A stretch of DNA of 64,000 bases from positions 186,001 through 250,000 of the forward strand of contig CAWCAJ010000003.1 of NCBI GenBank assembly GCA_963793465.1. The letters are read 5' to 3'. Source of the stretch: CAJQPP01 sp963793465. Its GTDB lineage: Bacteria > Planctomycetota > Planctomycetia > Pirellulales > Pirellulaceae. A program made the translations under genes and the position numbers. This document shows, piece by piece, positions 25,141 through 35,136 of the stretch (the first letter of the stretch is position 1; each line of letters begins with the position of its first letter). The notes beneath the pieces are model-generated. The model was given only the letters and a program-made list of their open reading frames with translations, made no database searches and had not been told where the DNA came from.

Positions 25141-27897
25141 CTATTCGTTTCTGGCTTGACGGATGGCATCCTGTAAATCGATGGCGCGGAGGTCGACTTC
25201 ATCGATCAACACCGATCCGATACCCGTCATGGCAAAGGTGATGCGAACATCCGTATCGTCGGGGGGACATCGGTAGATGGTGAATTCCTGCCAGCCCTGG
25301 GTCATCGATAGCCGTTCCGCCATTTGCGGACCCCCAACCGAATCGATGATCATCAGCCCGTCCAGGGAGCCTGTGATTGGCCGATCGATTCTGACCCAAC
25401 CGTGAATCCGGATCAGCTGACCCCCTTTGACCGTAACCGGGGCGGACTTGATCCACAACGGTGTGCGATCCACCAGGGCGTCTTCGGCAGCGACCGAGTC
25501 GACCTGTAACAACAGAGATTGTTTGCCCCGCACGGCGGAGTCGGAGGACAATTCCACCAGCGTCCGCAGGGATTCATCACCGGAGCGATGGTTCTCCCAT
25601 TGATTGCTGGTCATGTGTTCCAGATTCTCAAAGTCGCCGCCAGCCAGACCATTGGGTTGCCAGGCCTGCGGATCGATCCGCTCCACCAGCTCGAAATGCA
25701 GTGGCACCAGAGAAATGTGCGTCAGCAAAGGGCTGGAGGTCTGGGAGACAAAGGGACTGCGGGCGGCGGACAGGATTTCCATACGCGCGGCGGCCAGTTT
25801 TTGATCCGCCTGGAACATCAGGCGATTGGCCGTCATGGCGCTGCCACTGTTGACCAGCGATTGAGCCTGTTGCAGAGCATTATTGGCTTCATTGATGGCC
25901 CCGGATGCCGCCGGCCGATTGCGTCCCAGGCGGGTCAATTGATCGTTAATCAGTCCGACAATGGTCAACCACTGGCGGGCAATGCCCAAGTGCAATTCGG
26001 CAATCGTATCCTGGCCGCCCAGCATATAGGACTCCGCCAGGCGATTGATCACAACAGGGTCATGAGTAACCAATACGGCTTCCAGGTCCCCGCAGTCCTG
26101 GATGGTGATTTCGTTGCCGACCATGCCGCGACCCTGATCCAGTGAGATCAGACCGCTTTCCGCCAGATGGTACGCGGATTCGGAAGCACTCAGCGAAGCA
26201 TCCGAGAATTTAAAATCGGAGACGGCTGCGCCGCCTGCCACCAGTTGCTCCTGTTGCGAGGTTCGCTGGATCAGGATCAACTTGGCACTGGGGGTAGCCA
26301 GCGTGGTGAGTTGCTGACTTCGATCTGTCGACTGGCTCCGGTTCACAACGGCCCCGCCGCTGATCCAGGGTTCCAACTGCCGCAGGTGAGCATTCAGCCA
26401 GCGTAAGGACAGGCTTCTCAGGTTGGCCACAGGATTCTGGGCGTCCAGGCGGGAATGCGAAAGGAACCTCAATCCGCGGGCTCCCCCGGCGATGGCTTCA
26501 TAGGCCATGAATTTCATCTGGGAAGCTTCCAGCGGCATCGGCGGTACCCGCGCAGCCAGGGCTGCGGTTTGCGTCCGCACCGACTCGGCTATTTCCGTTT
26601 GCACCGCGGCCCATAGCGGCAGCGTCTTTTGTGCCAATTCGGATCGTTGTTGTACCCAGTCGCTGTACTGGCTGAGAATGAAACTGCCGCCAATCGGTTC
26701 AAAACCAACGCTGAGGATATCGGCCTGACGAGCCAGTTGGTGAACACCCGAACCCGCAAAAGCTACGGTCGGTCGTCCCTGGCGAAAGTCCGATTCGCTG
26801 ACCTCGCGGGATCTCATTTGCATCCGTTGCAAATCCGAATGGTCCAGATTGTCACCCAACGACCAGGCCAGAACACGATCGTACTCGGCAGAGATCGTCG
26901 TAAAGCCGGCCGACTCCGGGGGCGGACACACGATCCACATATCCAGTCGTTCGGCGTGTTGCAGTTGTTGGATCGTGGCCGTTTGCGGCAGTTCCACGGT
27001 GTTAAAACCCAATTCCTGCAGCACTTCCAGGGGCTCACCATTGTGCTGGATCGAGCGTACGAAAAAGGGCTGGGACCGCACTTCCAGGATCGTCCCCCGC
27101 GTGCGGGAGAGGGCTGGACGTTGATTGGCGGTCGTGGACAGATCCTGGAAACCCACTGGCTGGACCAAAGGATCGCGGTACACCGGCTTGTTCCCGCTGG
27201 ACAACTGGGCGGGATTGGCAAAAACCGCACCGGAGATTTCCAGATCGTCAATCCAGACCGTACTCCAGCCCGTTCCGGTGTAGACGTTCAGTACCAGTTT
27301 ATCGAGGTAGGCCTCTCCGGCATCGACGGGTTGTTCGAATCGAAAACGCAGTTTCCAAACCGCTTCGTCCAGCAGCTCCGGCAACGATTGACTCAGGCTG
27401 GCAAAGTCCAGTTTCTGCCAACGCCCAGCCGTCTCGTAGCTGGGCCCCGGCAACAGCACGGTCATCGGTCCGTTTTCGACGGGATCCGCCGTCCGCGGCA
27501 ATACCACGCGAGCATACAATTGCACGTCGGGGCGAGTCCCCTTGACCCACAAACTAGGATGCAATTCGTCGATCACCCAAGCGGGCGCAACATCACTGGC
27601 GATCATCACCCGGGTACCCCAGGAGGCGTGAAAATGCACTCGTTGACTATGCGGCTGGGAGTGAAACTCGTCGCTGGATTCGCGAACCGACCAATGACGG
27701 GACGAAAACTGGCAATCGGTCTCTGCCAATTTCCATGTCGATTCCAGCCGATCTTCGGCGGTCACCGCCGGGCAGCCAATCAGCCAGCACCCGGCCAGCG
27801 TGGCAAGAACCAGACGGAACCTCAGGCGGACAACAAGCCCCAGAAGGCCGAATGGGTGGCTTGCCATGGGGATCGGATCGGTGATCATTGTTTCCAT
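25141..27897 (-). CDS. Large secreted lipoprotein-like protein of unknown function
   Basis: The protein has up to 918 residues. The N-terminus has a hydrophobic segment (LVLATLAGCWLIGC) with lipobox-like LAGC and LIGC, then PAVTAEDR, suggesting a lipoprotein. Residues ~50-240 look like a beta-sandwich carbohydrate-binding-like domain (VWIDDLEISGAVF). The middle (about 280-520) contains TIM-barrel-like segments (ELGFNTVELPQTATI, AAVQTEIAESVRTQ, MAYEAIAGGARGLRFLSHSR), reminiscent of glycoside hydrolase-like proteins. The C-terminus (about 760-918) again resembles a beta-sandwich (GWQEFTIYRCPPDDTDVRIT, MTGIGSVLIDEVDLRAID). Catalytic residues cannot be assigned. Starts at 27888 or 27867 are also possible. 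Role: perhaps glycan recognition or degradation, as inference. Confidence 0.72.
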   Translation of the reverse strand: METMITDPIPMASHPFGLLGLVVRLRFRLVLATLAGCWLIGCPAVTAEDRLESTWKLAETDCQFSSRHWSVRESSDEFHSQPHSQRVHFHASWGTRVMIASDVAPAWVIDELHPSLWVKGTRPDVQLYARVVLPRTADPVENGPMTVLLPGPSYETAGRWQKLDFASLSQSLPELLDEAVWKLRFRFEQPVDAGEAYLDKLVLNVYTGTGWSTVWIDDLEISGAVFANPAQLSSGNKPVYRDPLVQPVGFQDLSTTANQRPALSRTRGTILEVRSQPFFVRSIQHNGEPLEVLQELGFNTVELPQTATIQQLQHAERLDMWIVCPPPESAGFTTISAEYDRVLAWSLGDNLDHSDLQRMQMRSREVSESDFRQGRPTVAFAGSGVHQLARQADILSVGFEPIGGSFILSQYSDWVQQRSELAQKTLPLWAAVQTEIAESVRTQTAALAARVPPMPLEASQMKFMAYEAIAGGARGLRFLSHSRLDAQNPVANLRSLSLRWLNAHLRQLEPWISGGAVVNRSQSTDRSQQLTTLATPSAKLILIQRTSQQEQLVAGGAAVSDFKFSDASLSASESAYHLAESGLISLDQGRGMVGNEITIQDCGDLEAVLVTHDPVVINRLAESYMLGGQDTIAELHLGIARQWLTIVGLINDQLTRLGRNRPAASGAINEANNALQQAQSLVNSGSAMTANRLMFQADQKLAAARMEILSAARSPFVSQTSSPLLTHISLVPLHFELVERIDPQAWQPNGLAGGDFENLEHMTSNQWENHRSGDESLRTLVELSSDSAVRGKQSLLLQVDSVAAEDALVDRTPLWIKSAPVTVKGGQLIRIHGWVRIDRPITGSLDGLMIIDSVGGPQMAERLSMTQGWQEFTIYRCPPDDTDVRITFAMTGIGSVLIDEVDLRAIDLQDAIRQARNE

Positions 27898-28188
27898 GTT
27901 GCATCAATGGGGTTTTGCGAAGACACACTGGTCTCGACGTCAGCAAAGGCCAGCAATCCCTGAGGTTTTGTCGCGGAGATGGGGTGGCAAGGGGTTGTAT
28001 CAGCCCTGTGAGTTTCAATCCATATCGATTGATGTGGCGTTTTGGCATCCCGGCGGGGTTGGGCCCGCTGTCGAGAATTTTTGTAAACTGTTGTGGCAAT
28101 GGGACTTAGGTGGGACGTCCGCCATTCCGTGACCTGTTTGGCACGGGTGCTGCTAAAAGCTTGGTCACACTTCAGGAGAAAAACCAAA

Positions 28189-28470
28189 ATGAATTCCTTG
28201 CCGAGTAACCGAATCAAGCCCCACACCGATGCCTTGCCGGCGGAAATTGCGGAGTTGCAGCGACGCGTTTCCCAGTTGCCAGCCGAACACCGGGACGATT
28301 TGGAACGTTGTGTCCAACGCGTTGTCGAATTTACCCGTCGCCGCAGACGAATCCTCAATCTCGTTCAAGAAGCCCTGGGTCAGTTGCGACTGGACATGAA
28401 ATACTTGATGTTCGACCTGGATGCGACCCGCCGAGAACGCGACATCTACAAACAAGCCTTGGATGAGTGA
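28189..28470 (+). CDS. Small Arg-rich coiled-coil protein
   Basis: This is a 93-residue, fully helical-looking, charged protein. It contains LPAEIAELQRRVSQLPAEHR and a run of basic residues, VVEFTRRRRRIL, followed by heptad-like LVQEALGQLRLDMKYLMFDL. The ribosome-binding site AGGAG lies ten bases before ATG 28189, and a terminator follows at 28548, so it forms its own transcription unit. No family is recognised. A DNA- or RNA-associated role would fit the basic patch but is speculative. Confidence 0.7.
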   Translation: MNSLPSNRIKPHTDALPAEIAELQRRVSQLPAEHRDDLERCVQRVVEFTRRRRRILNLVQEALGQLRLDMKYLMFDLDATRRERDIYKQALDE

Positions 28471-28547
28471 GTGCCTGCGGGGCGGTTCACTCGGCCCGGG
28501 CCCGATTCATCCACCTCCGATCAATCCAACTCCGACAGTTGATTGCA

Positions 28548-28585
28548 CCGGGCGGCGAGTCTCAGAGCTCCCGCCCGGTTTTTTT
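28548..28585 (+). terminator. Intrinsic terminator
   Basis: The stem CCGGGCGG/CCGCCCGG is closed by a 15-nt loop (which itself contains GAG/CTC) and followed by seven T. It ends the transcription unit of the small coiled-coil protein. Confidence 0.85.
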
Positions 28586-28834
28586 GTTGCTGGAGATGAC
28601 CGGTCCGCGTTGCCGGTCCGGTCCGTCAAACGCCGGATACCCTCGACGGGTTTGGCCAGGCTGATCCGACGGGTGAGCAGGTTCCAGGTACACCGAGCTG
28701 ATGCAATTGTCACCATCCATAGAAACCGACCGTGCCCTTGCGGGTCAGGGCGTTCGCCAATGGGAAGGCTAAAACGGCGCTGCGGGTCGTCGTGCGTCGG
28801 CAGGAAACGTACATCACGCGTCTTTTTTGGCAGC

Positions 28835-28871
28835 CAGAACCTGTCGGATTGCAGTCAGAACCTGTCGGATT
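28835..28871. repeat. 16-nt direct duplication, period 21
   Basis: CAGAACCTGTCGGATT occurs at 28835 and 28856. It lies about 155 bp upstream of the next kinase gene. Confidence 0.9.
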
Positions 28872-29026
28872 CCCGCGAATTCGTTGTACTTACGGGCCGG
28901 GGAACCTAGAATGGTGCGGAGTGGGGCGGTCTCCCCCATCCCTGCATTCTTTTCCGACCTGAAGGGTCCCATTCGACCGCCCGATGTGCCCGCCTGGACC
29001 CACCGGCGTCGTGACCCGATTCTGCC

Positions 29027-30541
29027 ATGCCTGAGTTGACTACCGAAGAACTTTCCCAACGGATCCTCAGTTGCCGCCTGCTCGACAACCAGCAGGTCAA
29101 TGAAGCGCTGTCTGGACTGGCAGGCCGGAATACGGATGTCGAAGCCTTCAAGTCCCGTTTGCTACAGACGGAGATGCTGACCAATTGGCAATTGACCCGT
29201 GTATTGGATGGGCATCGCAAGGGGTATTTTTTTGGCAACTGGAAAGTGCTCTACATGGTGGGGGCCGGGACCTTCGCCCGCGTCTATCGATCCGTGAATA
29301 TCAAGACGGGCGATGTGATGGCCGTCAAGGTACTCCGCAATCGCTACGGCGATGACATGATCACCCGCGAACGTTTCATGCGGGAAGCCCAAACCGTCAT
29401 GAAAATGCGGCATCCCAACATCGTCCCGATTCACGAAGTGGCCAGCCATCGCGGTCGTATTTACATGGTGATGGACTTTATCGAGGGTCAGAACCTGCGG
29501 GAATTCGTGAAAGCGCACCAGCAGGTGAAACTGATGACGGCCCTGAATATTACTCGCGACATCTGCTCCGGATTGGCGTATGCCGTAACCCAGGGGGTCT
29601 CGCATCGAGACGTCAAACTATCGAATGTGCTGTTGTCCAGTTCCGGCCGGGCTTCGCTGGTGGACTTTGGTCTGGCGGCTGCAGAGGGTCAGGATCAGGC
29701 GCAGGAAGGTTTTTACAATCCACGGTCTGTCGACTATGCCGGACTGGAGAAAACGACCAACGTCGATCGCAACGATCTGCGGAGCGACATCTTCTTTGTG
29801 GGATGCAATCTCTATCACATGCTAAGCGGAGAACCACCGCTGCTGGAGACCCGCGAACGGATGCGACGCATGAGCAGCGATCGCTATCGCAAGATCAAGC
29901 CCCTTTCCAGCTACCGACCGGATTTGCCCCATGGTGTTGTAACGCTTACCAATCGCATGATGGCCCTGGAACCCGAGAACAGATACCAGACGGCCCGCGA
30001 AGCTATGGAAGCCACCCTGCGAGTCATTGCGGCCATCAAAGAGGGGGATACCGGTCGCTACGACGCCACCCAATCCGCGGAGGAAGCCCAAGCCTATGCC
30101 GCGTTGACGCACCGCAATACCGAAGGAGAAGGAAAGACGGTCATGGTCGTGGAATCCAACACCGCCTTGCAGGATACGTTGCGACAGAAACTGAAGAAAT
30201 ACGGATACCGGACGTTGATTTTCAGCAATCCCGTTCGCGGTTTGGACCGATTTCGCCAACTCGATCCCGTCGAAGACCTGCCTGCCAATTGCCTGATCTT
30301 TGGGACCGCCGGCTTGGGTTACGAAGCAATTCGGGCCTTCCAGGAATTCCTTAAATTCCCAATTGGGCAATCGATCCCCTGTATCATTCTGGTGAAACAG
30401 GAACGGGAACACGAATTCCTGCGCCAGCTGAACCTGCAAAGTCATCATCGGATCTTGACGCTTCCTATCAAATTCAAAGATATCCGAGCCGCATTGCAGG
30501 AACTGCTGCAAATCGAACCGCAAGGAAAATCGGAGGCCTAA
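29027..30541 (+). CDS. Ser/Thr protein kinase with C-terminal degenerate receiver-like domain
   Basis: The protein has 504 residues and no transmembrane helix. Residues 1-65 form a small helical domain typical of planctomycete kinases. The kinase domain spans about 70-335: glycine-rich loop VGAGTFARV, Lys101, Glu120, HRDVKLSN (Asp195) and DFG (213-215). The APE motif is replaced by AGLEK, but the catalytic core is intact. Residues ~370-495 look like a response-regulator receiver fold. It starts KTVMVVESNTALQDTLRQKL and ends with the conserved Pro-Ile-Lys (LTLPIKFKD, Lys482). The acidic pair after strand 1 is Glu-Ser, and strand 3 (NCLIFGTAG) has no phospho-acceptor Asp, so it cannot be phosphorylated in the usual way. 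It may be a protein- or ligand-binding regulatory module. Confidence 0.9.
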   Translation: MPELTTEELSQRILSCRLLDNQQVNEALSGLAGRNTDVEAFKSRLLQTEMLTNWQLTRVLDGHRKGYFFGNWKVLYMVGAGTFARVYRSVNIKTGDVMAVKVLRNRYGDDMITRERFMREAQTVMKMRHPNIVPIHEVASHRGRIYMVMDFIEGQNLREFVKAHQQVKLMTALNITRDICSGLAYAVTQGVSHRDVKLSNVLLSSSGRASLVDFGLAAAEGQDQAQEGFYNPRSVDYAGLEKTTNVDRNDLRSDIFFVGCNLYHMLSGEPPLLETRERMRRMSSDRYRKIKPLSSYRPDLPHGVVTLTNRMMALEPENRYQTAREAMEATLRVIAAIKEGDTGRYDATQSAEEAQAYAALTHRNTEGEGKTVMVVESNTALQDTLRQKLKKYGYRTLIFSNPVRGLDRFRQLDPVEDLPANCLIFGTAGLGYEAIRAFQEFLKFPIGQSIPCIILVKQEREHEFLRQLNLQSHHRILTLPIKFKDIRAALQELLQIEPQGKSEA

Positions 30542-30839
30542 CGATCGATTCGTCTCAGGTCGCCTGGTCTGGTTCCCTCGATTCGGTGCCAGAGGGGCCC
30601 CGTAAACGCCGGACCTTGCCGCGTGTTTCATGCCCGTCCGCATCCCCCGCAGGGAAGCGACACAACGGCCTGCTTTTGTTAAGGGCGGGGTCCATAGCAT
30701 TAAGAAACTTTAACCCCCTTTGCCCAGCTTCTCCATTTGCAATCAAGGTCCGCACCAGTAAACTAGGCACGACATAGATCGACGTGCCTGACCGGAAGCC
30801 GCGACCCGCTTAACCAACACTTGTAGATGGAGATCCACC
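30542..30839. other. Intergenic region before the PEP-CTERM protein gene
   Basis: No gene is seen. A weak sigma70-like pair, TTGCAA (30737) and TAAACT (30759) with 16-bp spacing, could serve the gene at 30840. The ribosome-binding site GGAGAT lies just before that ATG. Confidence 0.4.
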
Positions 30840-31697
30840 ATGAAAACCCAACTTTCCTTTTTTGCCCTTGTGGTGTTGATTTGTTCGCCTGCGATGACTT
30901 CAGCCGACATTATCGCGTTTGAAGACTTCGATGGCGGAGCGTTCAACCTGAACTCAACCAGCAACGTGTTCTTTTATGGAGCTGGCGGTGGTGCTGCCGG
31001 TGATGTGATGGGCATCGTCTCCAACTTTTCCACCGGCGGAGTCGGCATGCCTTTCGACATGGCCGATGATACGGTGGCAGACGTCAGTGGGGGTGGAATC
31101 AACGCCGGAGATACGCTTGGTTTGGCGGGGCAGAACAGCTCGGCCTTCTTCGGGATGAACGATATGGATGGCGCCGATGCACCTGGCTTCACCGCCTCGA
31201 CTTGGAGTTTCGATATCTCGTCGGCCGTTTCCTTGACGAGTATCCAAATGGACATTGGGGCCTTGGGTGATTTTGAGGCTACTTCAAGCGATGGATTCCT
31301 GATCGAAGCCAGCATTGATGGCGGTGCCTTCCAGCAGATTTTTGCCGGGATCGTGGATGAAGACGCGTTCAAGGACTATCGTCCCTTCGACAACGGCTTC
31401 ATTTTTTCCGACGACGACCCCTTGGAACTGTTCATTGACGGTGTTGCCACCGGGATTTACCTGGACAAGTCCGACCCTCTGTCGGGCCTTTTCGATACCT
31501 ACGCCTCGACTCTGTTCGCTGGTGCATCAGGTACGACTTTGGATCTACGGATCAGTTGGAGTGGTACACCATCCGGCAATGAACCGATGGGTTTTGACAA
31601 TTTCACGATTAACGGATCCGTCATTCCTGAGCCTGCCAGCAGCGTTTTACTGGGTCTCTTCGCCATGGGTTGGGCCACGCGTCGACGACGCAGCTAG
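30840..31697 (+). CDS. PEP-CTERM sorting domain-containing secreted protein
   Basis: The protein has 285 residues. A signal peptide (FFALVVLICSPAMTSA) is followed by a beta-rich domain with Asp, Gly and Ser (IIAFEDFDGGAFNLNSTSNV, SADGFLI-like segments). The C-terminus VIPEPASSVLLGLFAMGWAT plus RRRRS is a canonical PEP-CTERM signal: Pro-Glu-Pro, a hydrophobic helix and an Arg cluster. Such proteins are processed by an exosortase and attached to or released at the cell surface, often together with exopolysaccharide. No exosortase gene is in this window. The nearby glycan operon at 35.7 kb is only suggestive context. Confidence 0.9.
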   Translation: MKTQLSFFALVVLICSPAMTSADIIAFEDFDGGAFNLNSTSNVFFYGAGGGAAGDVMGIVSNFSTGGVGMPFDMADDTVADVSGGGINAGDTLGLAGQNSSAFFGMNDMDGADAPGFTASTWSFDISSAVSLTSIQMDIGALGDFEATSSDGFLIEASIDGGAFQQIFAGIVDEDAFKDYRPFDNGFIFSDDDPLELFIDGVATGIYLDKSDPLSGLFDTYASTLFAGASGTTLDLRISWSGTPSGNEPMGFDNFTINGSVIPEPASSVLLGLFAMGWATRRRRS

Positions 31698-31756
31698 AGG
31701 TCTGAACTGAACCAGTCATCCCCTGGTTGCTTCCAAAGCCCCGAAGTTCGATCATC

Positions 31757-31788
31757 AAAGCCTTGCATTCCGCAGGGCTTTGTTTTTT
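31757..31788 (+). terminator. Intrinsic terminator
   Basis: AAAGCCTTGC pairs with GCAGGGCTTT (one G-U pair), loop ATTCC, followed by GTTTTTT. It separates the PEP-CTERM gene from glnE, whose ATG is only 15 bp further. Confidence 0.8.
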
Positions 31789-31802
31789 GGATACGATGGG
31801 GC

Positions 31803-34800
31803 ATGGACTATAACCAACTGTTTCAATCCCGGACCTGGGCCGAAGAGTACTTCCAGGGAGTGGATTTTCGGAATCCCGCCAAGACGCTTGCCAACCTGCA
31901 AAAGCTGGCTGCCCAGCGGATTGCATTTCCATTGTTCCAGGACCTGTTGCGGCAACTCTCCGCCGGCATGGTGGGATTGAGCGATCCCGATATGGCGCTC
32001 AACAACCTGGAGCGTTTTTTTGAGGCCTCGCGGAGCCCTTTGGGACTGGCGGCCCTGTTTGAGCGGGATCCCACGGCCGTACCCATTCTGTTACGCATTT
32101 TTTCGACCAGTCAGTACCTCTCCGATCAGCTGATTCGGGATCCCGCCAGCTATGACGCACTGCGACTGGCGGCAGGGCAACCGGTTTCTCGCGAGATTCT
32201 GGTCGACGAACTGGATTTGGCCCTGTCGGTGCTGGATGACGACGACGTGGCTGCGGCCATGGCGATATTGAGACGTTTCAAGCACCGTGAGACCTTGCGT
32301 ATCGCCTATGGCGACATTATCGGCAATCAGGATCTGGAAACGGTGACCAGCCAGATTTCCTACCTGGCGGATGCCATTTGCAGAGTCACCTGGCGATTCG
32401 CCCAACGCAAATTGGTGGCCAAGCACGGGCAACCTCGCACACGTGACGGGCAGTTGGCGACACTGAGCGTGATTGCCATGGGCAAACTGGGTGGTCACGA
32501 ACTGAATTACTCCAGCGATATTGATCTGGTGTTTTTTTATCAGGCCGACGGCCAAACCGACGGTCAACACGTGATCGCCAACCGTGACTTTTTTGATCGC
32601 GCCGGTCGTCAATTCGTCAAGTTGCTGACCGAAACCACGCCCCTGGGTGTCGTCTATCGTGTGGACATGCGATTGCGACCGGGCGGCAAGAAGGCTTCAT
32701 TGACTTGCAGTTTTTCCAGTGCCGTCAGTTACTACGACTTGCAGGGACGCACCTGGGAGCGGCAGGCGCTGGTCAAAGCCCGTGTGGTCGCCGGAGATCT
32801 GCGGATGGGCCACCAACTGCTGCATCGCCTACAGCAATGGGTCTATGCGCCTCGATTGACCGCCGCAGAAATCAGTGGCATTCGGGCATTGAAGCGACAG
32901 ATCGAACGCCGCGCGATCGAGGAAGGCGACACCAGCAACAATGTCAAGACAGGTCACGGTGGCATCCGTGATATTGAATTCGCCATCCAGTTTCTGCAGT
33001 TGTTACATGGTGGTGAAATTCCTTCCGTTCGCAGCGGCAATACACTTGAGGCCATCGGGAAATTGTATCGAGCCGGCTGCCTGAATTCTCAGGAACAGGC
33101 GTTGTTGGATGCGGGTTATCGTTGGTTGCGACAACTGGAACATCGATTGCAAATCATGTTTGATCTGCAGACGCATTCATTACCCGAGACGCCCGGAGAG
33201 CGTGAAAAAGTGGCCCGGCGGATGGGCTTTACCGGCAGTTCCTCCCAGGACGTGCTCGACCGGTTTCAACGGCAACTGGATATCATTACCCGTCACAACC
33301 GTTCCATTCTGGATCACTTGCTGCATGATGCCTTCGCGGAACAAGCGCAGGAAGAAGTGGCCCAGGAAGCGGATCTGGTGTTGGACCCTTTCATGGCGGA
33401 GGCCAGTGTCGAGGCAATTCTGTCCGGCTATCGATTCCAGCAACCGTTGGCAGCCCATCGCAATCTGGCCATGTTGGCGACGGAGAACAACCGATTCCTG
33501 AGTTCCCGCCGCTGCCGGCATTTTCTGGCAGCCATTGCACGGCCCTTGTTGATTGACATCTCGCACACGCCGCAACCGGACGAAACCCTGCTGAATCTCA
33601 CGAAAGTCAGCGATTCTCTGGGAGGCAAGGCCGCCATCTGGGAATTGTTCAGCAACCACCCACCCTCATTGAAGCTGTACGTGCGGCTGTGCGCTACCTG
33701 CGAATATCTGTGTCAGATCCTGACTCAGAATCCGGGGATGATCGATGAACTCACCGATGCCCTGGTGTTGCAGGAACTTCCCGATTTGCCGAGGCTGCGG
33801 ACCATGCTGGCGGAACTGTTGGCCGGCGCAGAAGATGCCGATCCCATCATTCACAGCTTCAAGGACGCCCAACATTTGCGTGTTGGGATTCGCGACATTG
33901 TGGGTCAGGATAAAGTGTCTCGCACTCACCGTTGCCTGGCCGATATCGCCGAAGCCTGTGTCGGGGAGGTCCTGGCCTGGGAACATCGACAGCTGGTGCA
34001 GCGTTTTGGCCAACCGCTGGATTCCCGTGGTGAGCCTCTGCACCTGAAGCTCTTGGCACTGGGAAAACTGGGCGGTCGAGAACCCAACTATCACAGCGAT
34101 CTGGATATCATCTTCCTGTATGAAGCGGATGGCCAGGCATTCTTGCCGGCAACGGATGATGTCAGCCACCAGGAATTCTTCAGCCGATTGGCCACCAATG
34201 TCATCAAACGCATATCCGGCTCCAGCCCCTTTGGTCGACTTTATGAAATCGACAGCCGTCTCCGCCCCACCGGAAAAAGTGGTTCGCTGGTGACGTCGCA
34301 GAAGGAGTTTCGACGCTACTTCGAAGAGGGTGACGGGCAACTGTGGGAGCGTCTGGCGTTGTGCAAGGCCCGACCGTTGGCCAGCAACGCGGAGGTGAGC
34401 GAGGAACTGGGCGGACTGATTCGGGAGTTGGTAACCTGCCAGCCCTGGCAACCCGCCTTTGCCGACGAGATTGCCAGGATGCGTTTGCGAATGCAGGAGG
34501 GGGCCAGTCCGCGAAATATCAAACGGGGACTGGGAGGTACCGTGGATATCGAATTTGCCGTCCAGATGTTGCAATTGAAATTCGCGGGCCAATTCCCCTC
34601 CGTGCTGATTCCCAATACGGTGCAGGCCGCCGCGGCACTGCAACAGCATGGGTTGTTGTCTCGGGACGATTACGAGTATTTTTGCCAGTCGTATCAGATG
34701 CTGCGCTGGGTCGAAGCCCGGTTGCGTTTGATGAACACGGCCTCCCGCCATGACCTGCCGGAACCTGGCGAGGGCTTTGCCAATCTCGGCTTGCTGCTGG

Positions 34801-34901
34801 GTTACGACAACCATCAACAACTCCGCAACGAAATCGAATATCTGCGTCGCGAGAATCGCCGCCGCTTCACGCAACTGGTCGAGCTGCACGGCACGGCTTG
34901 A
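31803..34901 (+). CDS. glnE: Bifunctional glutamine synthetase adenylyltransferase/deadenylylase
   Basis: The 1032-residue protein has the duplicated architecture of GlnE. The N-terminal nucleotidyltransferase (deadenylylation) has GKLGGHELNYSSDID from about residue 227. The C-terminal one (adenylylation) has GKLGGREPNYHSDLD from about residue 754. The Gly-Gly and Asp-x-Asp metal ligands are intact in both. A helical linker region (about 440-690) that senses PII lies between them. The enzyme attaches and removes AMP on glutamine synthetase, so it controls nitrogen assimilation. The gene is directly preceded by a terminator, so its promoter must overlap that structure or lie within the preceding gene. 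Neither glnA nor glnB is nearby. Confidence 0.95.
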   Translation: MDYNQLFQSRTWAEEYFQGVDFRNPAKTLANLQKLAAQRIAFPLFQDLLRQLSAGMVGLSDPDMALNNLERFFEASRSPLGLAALFERDPTAVPILLRIFSTSQYLSDQLIRDPASYDALRLAAGQPVSREILVDELDLALSVLDDDDVAAAMAILRRFKHRETLRIAYGDIIGNQDLETVTSQISYLADAICRVTWRFAQRKLVAKHGQPRTRDGQLATLSVIAMGKLGGHELNYSSDIDLVFFYQADGQTDGQHVIANRDFFDRAGRQFVKLLTETTPLGVVYRVDMRLRPGGKKASLTCSFSSAVSYYDLQGRTWERQALVKARVVAGDLRMGHQLLHRLQQWVYAPRLTAAEISGIRALKRQIERRAIEEGDTSNNVKTGHGGIRDIEFAIQFLQLLHGGEIPSVRSGNTLEAIGKLYRAGCLNSQEQALLDAGYRWLRQLEHRLQIMFDLQTHSLPETPGEREKVARRMGFTGSSSQDVLDRFQRQLDIITRHNRSILDHLLHDAFAEQAQEEVAQEADLVLDPFMAEASVEAILSGYRFQQPLAAHRNLAMLATENNRFLSSRRCRHFLAAIARPLLIDISHTPQPDETLLNLTKVSDSLGGKAAIWELFSNHPPSLKLYVRLCATCEYLCQILTQNPGMIDELTDALVLQELPDLPRLRTMLAELLAGAEDADPIIHSFKDAQHLRVGIRDIVGQDKVSRTHRCLADIAEACVGEVLAWEHRQLVQRFGQPLDSRGEPLHLKLLALGKLGGREPNYHSDLDIIFLYEADGQAFLPATDDVSHQEFFSRLATNVIKRISGSSPFGRLYEIDSRLRPTGKSGSLVTSQKEFRRYFEEGDGQLWERLALCKARPLASNAEVSEELGGLIRELVTCQPWQPAFADEIARMRLRMQEGASPRNIKRGLGGTVDIEFAVQMLQLKFAGQFPSVLIPNTVQAAAALQQHGLLSRDDYEYFCQSYQMLRWVEARLRLMNTASRHDLPEPGEGFANLGLLLGYDNHQQLRNEIEYLRRENRRRFTQLVELHGTA

Positions 34902-35136
34902 AGACCACGTGCGGACGGGCATGGCTGAACGGCCATCCACGCTGACCAGTATCCCGATGTTGAAAAACAGCAGCCGCCGTTTTGGGAATGTTGCGAACGG
35001 GAAACACTGTGGCCACTGGGCATCGTAAAAGGCCGCAAAATTCAGCGGATTCGCGTTTGGCATGCAGGTTGCCCTACAGGGAAGGACCAAAAAGCCCATT
35101 GCACACGATAGATTTGAAACCCGGAAGGACGCAGTC

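Larger units (their letters stand above)
28471..29026. other. Intergenic region with terminator and tandem duplication
   Basis: No gene is supported in these 556 bp; the open frames that cross it have no motif or start signal. It holds the terminator at 28548-28585 and the 21-nt-period duplication at 28835-28871. Confidence 0.6.

Noticed and set aside
26629..27963. 444-codon plus-strand frame opposite the large lipoprotein
   Set aside because: The minus-strand frame has a signal peptide and globular segments; this one has neither.
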